Source: an uncultured Candidatus Saccharibacteria bacterium
Lineage (GTDB): Bacteria > Patescibacteriota > Saccharimonadia > Saccharimonadales > Saccharimonadaceae
Direction: 5' to 3'
Length of the DNA stretch: 10,636 nucleotides
Assembly (NCBI GenBank): GCA_938030585.1
Contig: CALHIA010000068.1
Coordinates: 1 to 10,636 of the forward strand
A program made the position numbers and the translations under genes. Within the stretch, counting starts at the first letter, position 1; the number at the start of each line of letters is the position of its first letter. Below the pieces are notes generated by a model. That model searched no databases. It worked only from the letters and a program-made list of their open reading frames with translations, and had not been told where the DNA came from. Of the stretch, positions 5,881 to 10,636 are shown in pieces.

Positions 5881-5930
5881 AAAAGAGACCCTCTTGTCCT
5901 AGGAACAAAACCTAGCGAATGGTCTCTTTT
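5881..5930 (-). ncRNA. Possible 50-nt hairpin RNA C (or extra terminator)
   Basis: AAAAGAGACC and GGTCTCTTTT (5881-5890 and 5921-5930) form a perfect 10-bp stem. Inside it CTAGG (5899-5903) and CCTAG (5911-5915) form a second stem with a 7-nt loop. On the minus strand a promoter-like pair lies upstream, and the predicted start falls on the first A of the stem. The whole transcript would then be one hairpin ending in UUUU. The structure is nearly symmetric, so it could also act as a terminator on either strand. Confidence 0.35.
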
Positions 5931-5935
5931 ATTGG

Positions 5936-5965
5936 ATTCTAATCTAAATATGGTTAGTTTGTCAA
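5936..5965 (-). promoter_or_regulatory. Candidate promoter of hairpin C
   Basis: On the minus strand TTGACA (5965-5960, 6/6), 18 bp, then TAGAAT (5941-5936, 5/6), then five bases to the hairpin start at 5930. No coding frame follows, so a non-coding transcript is the only visible product. Confidence 0.5.
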
Positions 5966-5994
5966 CTAATGTTATTTTTTGTTCCCCATTTGAA

Positions 5995-6026
5995 AGAAAA
6001 AAGAACCACCTTAGCTGGTGGTTCTT
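5995..6026 (-). terminator. Second terminator behind tRNA-Ala
   Basis: On the minus strand AAGAACCACC (6026-6017) and GGTGGTTCTT (6010-6001) form a perfect 10-bp stem with a 6-nt loop. The T-rich run TTTTCT (6000-5995) follows. Confidence 0.9.
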
Positions 6027-6030
6027 GATA

Positions 6031-6054
6031 TAAAAAACAACCCGTTAAGGTTGC
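6031..6054 (-). terminator. First terminator behind tRNA-Ala
   Basis: On the minus strand GCAACC (6054-6049) pairs with GGTTGT (6042-6037) with a 6-nt loop, followed by TTTTTA. It begins 14 nt after the tRNA 3' end. The short stem explains why a second, stronger terminator follows. Confidence 0.65.
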
Positions 6055-6067
6055 TTTAAGTACTTGT

Positions 6068-6143
6068 TGGTGGAGCATGGGGGATTCAAACCCCCGACCT
6101 CATCAATGCGAATGATGCGTTCTATCAGCTGAACTAATGCCCC
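6068..6143 (-). tRNA. tRNA-Ala, anticodon CGC
   Basis: The 76-nt cloverleaf is complete. The acceptor stem GGGGCAT/ATGCTCC contains the G3-U70 pair that identifies alanine tRNAs. The D stem is GTTC/GAAC and the anticodon stem CATCA/TGATG has loop TTCGCAT, giving anticodon CGC for codon GCG. The variable loop is AGGTC and the T stem GGGGG/CCCCC. The discriminator is A and CCA is encoded. The D loop reads AGCTGATA and the T loop TTTGAAT. The near-universal G19 and C56 are therefore A19 and U56, a change on both sides that could keep the elbow tertiary pair. The gene has its own promoter and two terminators, so it is a separate transcription unit. Confidence 0.95.
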
Positions 6144-6152
6144 GACCAATTA

Positions 6153-6181
6153 ATTATATTCTGTTCGGAGATTTTCTTCAA
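6153..6181 (-). promoter_or_regulatory. Promoter of tRNA-Ala
   Basis: On the minus strand TTGAAG (6181-6176, 4/6), 17 bp, then TATAAT (6158-6153). The predicted start is about three bases before the mature tRNA 5' end, leaving a very short leader for RNase P. Confidence 0.7.
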
Positions 6182-6206
6182 TCTTTTAATTTTAATACGA
6201 TATAAA

Positions 6207-6235
6207 TTGACAAGTTTTCTTTGCAAGTATATAAT
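6207..6235 (+). promoter_or_regulatory. Perfect promoter of the membrane-protein/regulator operon
   Basis: TTGACA (6207-6212), 17 bp, TATAAT (6230-6235), all matching consensus. The predicted start is near 6242. It is divergent from the tRNA-Ala promoter, with 25 bp between the two -35 boxes. Confidence 0.9.
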
Positions 6236-6258
6236 CAACTCATACCAAGAAAACTTGG
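6211..6258. promoter_or_regulatory. Likely operator pair of the Cro/CI-type regulator
   Basis: CAAGTTTTCTT (6211-6221) and AAGAAAACTTG (6247-6257) are perfect inverted copies. The right copy is itself the palindrome CCAAG-AAAA-CTTGG (6245-6258). The left copy, CAAG-TTTT-CTTTG, is a one-base-imperfect version. The left site overlaps the -35 box and spacer, and the right site covers the start of the transcript. This is the usual geometry for repression. The regulator encoded in the same operon is the obvious candidate; this link is inferred. Confidence 0.55.
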
Positions 6259-6278
6259 CAAGATAATGGAGAGAATCT

Positions 6279-6581
6279 ATGAATAAGAAAGAAATTTTAG
6301 AGAAAAGCCGTAAAGAGAATAAGGGTATGGACGAGATGGAACTTAGTGCATTATATCGTTCAGGGTATGTCGCCAGTATTGTTGGTGGATTTCTCTGTAT
6401 TTGTCTGCCACTTCTTGAATCAGCTTTGATGCATAAGATCAATAATGGTACATGGATTGTTTTCTTGGCAATGGATGCTGCTGCGATGCTTACAAAATAT
6501 TTTTATTCAAGAAAAAAGAAGGATTTAATTATCGGTTTAATTTTGTCTATTCTGGATGTTTGGATCGCCTTTTTTATGTAG
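6279..6581 (+). CDS. Small membrane protein, DUF6442-like
   Basis: The 100-residue protein has a charged N-terminus (EILEKSRKENKGMDEME) typical of the DUF6442 family that accompanies small Cro/CI regulators in Firmicutes. Three predicted membrane helices follow, at about 30-50, 57-75 and 82-99, with a basic loop (SRKKKD, 77-82) before the third. The function of this family is unknown. GGAGAG five bases before the ATG supports the start. The gene is the first of a two-gene operon, 15 bp before the regulator gene. Both are on the plus strand, while every other gene here is on the minus strand. The operon and its terminator form a self-contained cassette, which may have been acquired by transfer. 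The family assignment is from pattern memory and could be checked by profile search. Confidence 0.85.
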   Translation: MNKKEILEKSRKENKGMDEMELSALYRSGYVASIVGGFLCICLPLLESALMHKINNGTWIVFLAMDAAAMLTKYFYSRKKKDLIIGLILSILDVWIAFFM

Positions 6582-6596
6582 TTCAGGAATAATTCA

Positions 6597-6803
6597 ATGA
6601 ACCATACTTTAATTTTAAGAAATAATTTGAAGGAGGTGCGGTCCGAGAAAAATCTTTCGCAAGCGCAGTTGGCTGAAATGGTTGGGGTATCGAGAAATAC
6701 CATTAGTTCGATAGAGACTGGTCAATTTAATCCAACGGCGAAATTGGCTTTGATTTTGTGTGTAGCTTTAGATAAGAGTTTTGAAGATTTATTTTATTTT
6801 TAA
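6597..6803 (+). CDS. Cro/CI-type (XRE) helix-turn-helix regulator
   Basis: The 68-residue protein is essentially one HTH_3 DNA-binding domain. The helix-turn-helix is SQAQLAEMVGVSRNTISSIE (21-40), preceded by LRNNLKEVRSEKNL and followed by TGQFNPTAKLALILCVALDKSFEDLFYF. This resembles the short regulators that end in an E-[DE]-[IL]-F-type tail. It has no sensor domain, so it may respond through dimerisation or through its membrane-protein partner. AGGA eight bases upstream of the ATG supports the start. An internal AAGGAGGT at codons 11-14 is not followed by a usable start. It probably represses its own operon through the CAAG-N4-CTTG dyads around the promoter. A terminator follows about 13 bp after the stop. 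Confidence 0.95.
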   Translation: MNHTLILRNNLKEVRSEKNLSQAQLAEMVGVSRNTISSIETGQFNPTAKLALILCVALDKSFEDLFYF

Positions 6804-6816
6804 GATATAGACATTT

Positions 6817-6852
6817 AAAAAACGAGACTCTAATGTTTTGGTCTCGTTTTTT
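6817..6852. terminator. Bidirectional terminator between convergent operons
   Basis: AAAAAACGAGAC (6817-6828) and GTCTCGTTTTTT (6841-6852) form a perfect 12-bp stem with a 12-nt loop. The U-run on the plus strand ends the regulator operon. The matching A-run gives a U-run on the minus strand, which can end the exporter operon. Confidence 0.92.
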
Positions 6853-6881
6853 TGATTAAGCTTACTTTTCTTGTTAAGGGC

Positions 6882-8123
6882 CTATTGCTTTTTGAAAATA
6901 GCACCCATGAGCTTGATGAAGTTTGGTTTTTCACCATACATCAGGATGCCGACGCGGTAAATACGGGCGGAAAGCCAGCCGATAAAATAGGTACTGACGA
7001 TCAAAACTAAGATTGAAAGGATAATTTCCAGGGTAGAGACATTGGAAATTATGGCGCGAGTGAACATCATCATTGGCGCAGTAAATGGGAAATACGAGAG
7101 GAAGACATTGAACGGAGTATCGGCATTGCCGGAATTGATGGCGGACATAGTGACGATGAAAGTGAAGACGATGATGATTTGGACTGGCATGACTGCAGAA
7201 CTGAGTTCGTCGATCTTGGAGACCGTAGAAGCGAAGGCGCCGTAGAGGAAGGAGTAAATGAGGAAGCCAAGCAGGAAGAAGATTAGCATATAGACTAGAA
7301 TTTGAGTCGGGATATTAGAGATAATTTGATTTACAGGAAAGTCAGGGTTGTTGACAGAGGAAATTTTCACACAAATGAAAGCCTCGATGATGATGGCGGC
7401 GATTTGGATGAGGCCGGCGAGGCTGGTAGAAATGATTTTGCCAAAGAGTAAGGCATTTGGCTTGACCGAAGTGGCGAGAACTTCCATGGCGCGAGAAGTT
7501 TTTTCGGTGACTACACTGTTCATGACGTGAGAGCCATAGAAAGTAATAGCCATGTAGAGAGCGTAGATGAGGACAAAAGTATAAATCACAGAGGCGGCTC
7601 CGTTTTTATTGACAGTTTCGAGATTGATTTTTACATCAGGATTTAAAACCTTAGCGATGGTAGAAGGAGCGAGATTTTGTTCGGCGAGCAGGTCGGATTG
7701 ACGTAGATTCTTGACGATAGCATCGATGGATTGGACCTCGCGAGTACTAGCTTCACTAAAACCAATCTTGGAATATTCGGTAACCTCGGTGAGGTCGTGG
7801 TTGGCTTCGATAAAGAATTTGGCCTTATCATCGATGACTTCTTGTTTGGCCTCTTCGGTAGATTTGTCGGTAAGCTTTACTTCGTAGTCCGGTAGGGCGG
7901 CATGGATGGTCTGGACGAGAGTATCAGATTTGGCATAGTCGGTTTTAATCAGGGCAACCGGAGTATTATTGTCGGAATTAAAAAGTTTTAGGTCGGAAAT
8001 CAGTTGAGGCAAGAAGAAGACGCCGGCGAGAATGATAGCCATGATACCGGTGGAAATGAGATAACCCTTGCTGAGTACGATTTTCTTAAATTCATATTTG
8101 AAAACGGTGAAAAATTGTTGCAT
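6882..8123 (-). CDS. ABC-2 type exporter permease, NatB/YhaP-like
   Basis: The 413-residue membrane protein is the permease half of an ABC exporter. A short cytoplasmic N-terminus (FKYEFKKIVLSKGY) is followed by helix 1 (about 21-41) and a large extracytoplasmic domain (about 42-176). Further helices lie near 177-197, 228-250, 275-298, 311-329, 336-357 and 366-388. The cytoplasmic loop VVTEKTSRAMEVLATSV (204-220) and the C-terminal RIYRVGILMYGEKPNFIKLMG are hallmarks of the NatB/YhaP family. Members are associated with sodium export or stress; the substrate here is unknown. The start lies 10 bp after the stop of the ATPase gene, with a weak AAGGGAAG ribosome site, so the two are co-transcribed. 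It ends near the bidirectional terminator at 6817-6852. Confidence 0.92.
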   Translation of the reverse strand: MQQFFTVFKYEFKKIVLSKGYLISTGIMAIILAGVFFLPQLISDLKLFNSDNNTPVALIKTDYAKSDTLVQTIHAALPDYEVKLTDKSTEEAKQEVIDDKAKFFIEANHDLTEVTEYSKIGFSEASTREVQSIDAIVKNLRQSDLLAEQNLAPSTIAKVLNPDVKINLETVNKNGAASVIYTFVLIYALYMAITFYGSHVMNSVVTEKTSRAMEVLATSVKPNALLFGKIISTSLAGLIQIAAIIIEAFICVKISSVNNPDFPVNQIISNIPTQILVYMLIFFLLGFLIYSFLYGAFASTVSKIDELSSAVMPVQIIIVFTFIVTMSAINSGNADTPFNVFLSYFPFTAPMMMFTRAIISNVSTLEIILSILVLIVSTYFIGWLSARIYRVGILMYGEKPNFIKLMGAIFKKQ

Positions 8124-8133
8124 ACTTCCCTTT

Positions 8134-9015
8134 CTATTCCGCGTATTCGATAAAGATATCTTTTAGAGTTGATTCGAGGTCACCAATTTGATCAATCGGA
8201 TATTTTTTGATAAGGTCGCCCATGGTTTTGGTGCGGTCTTCGTCTTTTTTCAAGCGATAAACCAATTCACCTTCGCGCAGAATTTCGGTTTGTTCTGGAA
8301 GCGCAGTGTGGATTTTTTCGACCTCATCAGATTTGATAAGAAGCTTATTTTTGCGATGATTTTTAAGAATCTGGCGAAGGTTGCCTTGGAGCTTAATCTC
8401 ACCTTCCTTTAGGATTAGGATATCGTCACAAAATTCAGAGACGTAATCCATTTGATGACTAGAAAAGAGGACGATTTTACCGCGTTTGATTTGCTCGCGT
8501 ACTACCTCTTCGAGAAGCTGGGAGTTGACAGGGTCGAGGCCAGAGAAAGGTTCATCGAAAATCACAATATCTGGGTTGTGAACAATACAGGAAATGAGCT
8601 GGATTTTTTGTTGATTACCCTTGGAAAGAGTTTTAAGTTTGGCGTTTTTATAATCGGTCATTTGAAGAAAATCTAGCCAGTAATCAATCGATGCGGTGGC
8701 GGTTTTCTTATCGACGCCTTTGAGCGCGGCTAAATAGATTAATTGGTCGACGATTTTGTCGTTCAGGTAGAGGCCGCGTTCCTCTGGGAGGTAACCGAGA
8801 CTAACCTTGGAGTAATCGATTGGCTTGCCGTCGAGGAAAACCTTGCCGGAAGTTGGCTGAAAAACTTGCATAAGAATGCGGATAGTGGTGGTTTTACCGG
8901 CGCCATTGCGGCCGAGCAAACCAAAAGCCTTACCGCTTTCGACGGTGAAACTAAGGTCTTTTAGGACCTTTTTGTCGCCAAATTTTTTGGTGAGATTTTT
9001 AACTTCTAATTTCAT
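8134..9015 (-). CDS. ABC transporter ATPase, NatA/YhaQ-like
   Basis: The 293-residue protein energises the permease encoded just downstream. Counted from the ATG at 9015, Walker A is GRNGAGKTT (35-43). The Q-loop region reads GYLPEERGLY (74-83), as in the NatA group. The signature is LSKGNQQ (130-136), Walker B is IVIFDEP with catalytic E155, followed by SGLDP, and the switch histidine is H187 in SSHQMD. Residues 220-293 form the C-terminal extension usual for this family (DUF4162-like). A GTG 30 bases further upstream is in frame but lies within the promoter, overlapping the -10 region. The perfect GGAGGT three bases before the ATG at 9015 decides the start. It is the first gene of a two-gene operon with its own promoter. 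Confidence 0.95.
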   Translation of the reverse strand: MKLEVKNLTKKFGDKKVLKDLSFTVESGKAFGLLGRNGAGKTTTIRILMQVFQPTSGKVFLDGKPIDYSKVSLGYLPEERGLYLNDKIVDQLIYLAALKGVDKKTATASIDYWLDFLQMTDYKNAKLKTLSKGNQQKIQLISCIVHNPDIVIFDEPFSGLDPVNSQLLEEVVREQIKRGKIVLFSSHQMDYVSEFCDDILILKEGEIKLQGNLRQILKNHRKNKLLIKSDEVEKIHTALPEQTEILREGELVYRLKKDEDRTKTMGDLIKKYPIDQIGDLESTLKDIFIEYAE

Positions 9016-9036
9016 TTTACCTCCATGATTAGATAT

Positions 9037-9042
9037 ATTATA
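9037..9042 (-). promoter_or_regulatory. -10 box of the ABC exporter operon
   Basis: TATAAT on the minus strand (9042-9037). Transcription should start near 9030, giving a leader of about 15 nt that contains the GGAGGT ribosome site. No convincing -35 box is visible 16-18 bp upstream. Confidence 0.6.
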
Positions 9043-9120
9043 CACCTGTGCGATTTTGTTCAGACGGTTTTAGCTCGGATTATTGGCGTGGTGATTTTTT
9101 ATTAATTCAGTGACGCGTGT

Positions 9121-10482
9121 TTAGTTAATGCTGGGGACTGGGAATTTTGCGGCGAGAGTTTCGACTTGACGACGAATTTCGGCCAGCTGGGGTTCGGCGG
9201 TAGAGAGGTTTTCTTCGGATTTTACGGATAGACAGATATCCATGACTTGCTTCATCCAGTCAGCAATTTGCTGCATTTCAGTGACACCCATACCGCGGGT
9301 GGTGATGGCGGGGGTACCGAGACGGACGCCGGATGGACGGAAGGCGGCGGAAGTGTCTTCCGGGACAGCGTTAGCGTTTAGGGTGAGGCCGACGAGGTCG
9401 AGGGCGCGCTCATAAAATTTACCATCGATGCCGAAATTCTTTTTGGCATTGACGAGGATGAGGTGGTTATCTGTGCCGTTACCTTGGAGGATAAAACCGT
9501 GATTTTGAAGTGCGGCGGCGAGAGCCTTGGCGTTTTCGACTATCTTGGCGGAATATTGCTTGAAATCATCGGAGAGAGCTTCCTTAAAAGCGACAGCCTT
9601 AGCGGCAATAATATGTTCGAGCGGACCACCTTGGGTGCCCGGAAAGACCGCACGGTCGATGAGAATTGGAATATTTTCAAGAGTGTGTTCAGGTTTTTTC
9701 AGAGGAGAGGCGACGTTTCCTTTCGATAGAATCAGGCCGCCACGTGGACCGCGAAGAGTTTTATGGGTGGTGGTAGTCATAACATGAAAGCCAAAATCTA
9801 GAGGATTCGGGTGTACACCGCCTGCGATGAGGCCGGCGACATGCGCCATATCAGCCATCAGAAGGGCGCCGATTTTTTGGCCAATTCTGGCAATGCGGGC
9901 AAAATCAGGAATTTTCATGAAAGCAGAGTAGCCGATGAGGATAATCTTTGGACGTTCAGTTTCGGCGAGGCGTTCAATTTCGTCGTAATCGAGGTCGCCT
10001 TCTGGGGTGACGCCATAATTAATAAATTGATAAATTTTGGCGGAACGAGTAACTGGACAACCATGCGTAAGGTGACCACCGTGACCGAGGTTCATGGCCA
10101 GAATTTTGTCACCAGGTTTACACCAGGCAAAATAAACTGCTTCATTAGCATTGGCGCCAGAGTGGGGCTGGACATTGGCGTGATCGGCGTGAAAAAGTTT
10201 CATCGCGCGGGCGATAGCGAGGCGTTCGATTTTATCAATATTGGTTTGGCCGCCATAGTAACGATAATTCGGTAGGTCGGCAACAATATTTGATTCATCG
10301 GCTGGGTCGTAATCCTCTAAATCTTGAAAAGATGGGTAGCCTTCGGAATATTTATTGGTGAGGACGGTCCCCATGGCTTTTAAGACATCGGCGGAAACAT
10401 AATTTTCGCTCGGGATGAGTTCGAGGCCCTTAGATTGGCGGATTTTTTCTTGATCGATAAGTGAAAAGACAATATCTGACAT
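9121..10482 (-). CDS. glyA: Serine hydroxymethyltransferase
   Basis: GlyA interconverts serine and glycine with transfer of the one-carbon unit to tetrahydrofolate, using pyridoxal phosphate. The 453-residue protein has the family order: LIPSENYVS (22-30), NKYSEGYP (43-50), RYYGGQ (74-79), HANVQPHSGANAN (101-113), DMAHVAGL (211-218), the Schiff-base lysine K241 in TTTTHKT, GPRGG, and R387 in SGVRLGTPA for the substrate carboxylate. It is longer than the usual 415-420 residues. About 22 residues (51-72, acidic) are inserted between EGYP and RYYGG, which in E. coli are separated by only two residues, and the C-terminus is also extended. GGAG five bases before the ATG fixes the start. It is a single-gene unit; no clear terminator is visible in 9046-9120. 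Confidence 0.97.
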   Translation of the reverse strand: MSDIVFSLIDQEKIRQSKGLELIPSENYVSADVLKAMGTVLTNKYSEGYPSFQDLEDYDPADESNIVADLPNYRYYGGQTNIDKIERLAIARAMKLFHADHANVQPHSGANANEAVYFAWCKPGDKILAMNLGHGGHLTHGCPVTRSAKIYQFINYGVTPEGDLDYDEIERLAETERPKIILIGYSAFMKIPDFARIARIGQKIGALLMADMAHVAGLIAGGVHPNPLDFGFHVMTTTTHKTLRGPRGGLILSKGNVASPLKKPEHTLENIPILIDRAVFPGTQGGPLEHIIAAKAVAFKEALSDDFKQYSAKIVENAKALAAALQNHGFILQGNGTDNHLILVNAKKNFGIDGKFYERALDLVGLTLNANAVPEDTSAAFRPSGVRLGTPAITTRGMGVTEMQQIADWMKQVMDICLSVKSEENLSTAEPQLAEIRRQVETLAAKFPVPSIN

Positions 10483-10579
10483 AATTTCTCCATGTTAAAT
10501 TATTAGTGCATTAAATAAATCACGTTAATAAACTGAAAAATTAGTACATAGATAGCAATTCCCTTTAATTCTTCCATTT

Positions 10580-10585
10580 ATTATA
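10580..10585 (-). promoter_or_regulatory. Likely -10 box of glyA
   Basis: TATAAT on the minus strand (10585-10580), with a predicted start near 10573 and a leader of about 90 nt. A TTGTCA lies 9 bp upstream, too close to be its -35 box. I see no glycine or folate riboswitch pattern in the leader. Confidence 0.55.
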
Positions 10586-10593
10586 CCTTAAAA

Positions 10594-10623
10594 TTGACAA
10601 AAAGGTTAGAGGTTTGATATAAT
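10594..10623 (+). promoter_or_regulatory. Strong plus-strand promoter for a gene beyond the window
   Basis: TTGACA (10594-10599), 18 bp, TATAAT (10618-10623), with an upstream TG making an extended -10 (TGATATAAT). It points right, away from glyA, with a predicted start near 10630. Confidence 0.85.
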
Positions 10624-10636
10624 TACTCTATCGCAA

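Noticed and set aside
5750..5965. T-box or 6S RNA in the hairpin region
   Set aside because: The T-box antiterminator consensus is absent, and no single long duplex with a central bubble of 6S type can be drawn.
5818..6033. A 71-codon plus-strand frame starting with ATG at 5818
   Set aside because: It has no ribosome site, runs straight through three hairpins including a tRNA terminator, and its composition does not look like a folded protein.
9016..9045. GTG at 9045 as the start of the ABC ATPase
   Set aside because: It lies within the promoter, overlapping the -10 region, while GGAGGT directly precedes the ATG at 9015, where homology to the family also begins.
9811..10275. Long plus-strand frame of 154 codons opposite glyA
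   Set aside because: It is an antisense shadow of the conserved glyA reading frame, without ribosome site or promoter.
10503..10577. A 24-codon hydrophobic peptide (MEELKGIAIYVLIFQF...) upstream of glyA
   Set aside because: Its ATG lies only 2 nt after the glyA -10 box, so the predicted transcript starts after the ATG; no ribosome site is present. Chance is the simpler explanation.

Overview
The window looks like a compact bacterial chromosome segment. My best guess is a Candidate Phyla Radiation bacterium, most likely Saccharibacteria-like. This rests on general gene style: small tightly packed genes, standard code with TGG tryptophan, divergent housekeeping proteins, several apparently leaderless starts and AT-rich sigma-70-type promoters. 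No rRNA or marker phylogeny is available here, so the assignment is an inference. There is no transposase, integrase, CRISPR array or rRNA.

Left part (1-2547, minus strand). A secreted protein running off the left edge, a 103-residue acidic protein and a 331-residue coiled-coil protein with a DUF1771-like segment. The secreted and coiled-coil genes each have a near-consensus promoter. A 41-bp element (33/41 identical) sits at exactly the same distance upstream of both -35 boxes, which suggests joint control by one unknown activator.

Middle part (2548-5715, minus strand). A CYTH/triphosphate-tunnel enzyme is followed after 3 bp by an alkaline-phosphatase-superfamily phosphodiesterase. Upstream of them lie trpS and an unknown 134-residue protein. 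trpS and the unknown gene have a TATAAT box exactly 6 nt before the ATG and no Shine-Dalgarno sequence, which predicts leaderless mRNAs.

Gene-free stretch (5716-6067). It is packed with five hairpins. Two are ordinary terminators behind a tRNA-Ala(CGC) gene and one more precedes the 134-residue gene. The other two each start exactly 29 nt after a TTGACA box, which places the predicted transcription start on the first base of the hairpin; they may be tiny hairpin RNAs. The tRNA-Ala has an unusual A19/U56 combination replacing the G19-C56 tertiary pair.

Plus-strand island (6207-6852). A perfect-consensus promoter, overlapped by CAAG-N4-CTTG dyads, drives a small DUF6442-like membrane protein and a Cro/CI-type regulator. 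It ends in a bidirectional terminator.

Right part (6882-10636). A NatA/NatB (YhaQ/YhaP)-type ABC exporter operon on the minus strand, then glyA (serine hydroxymethyltransferase) with an insertion of about 22 residues near the substrate-binding loop. A strong plus-strand promoter at the right edge must serve a gene outside the window.
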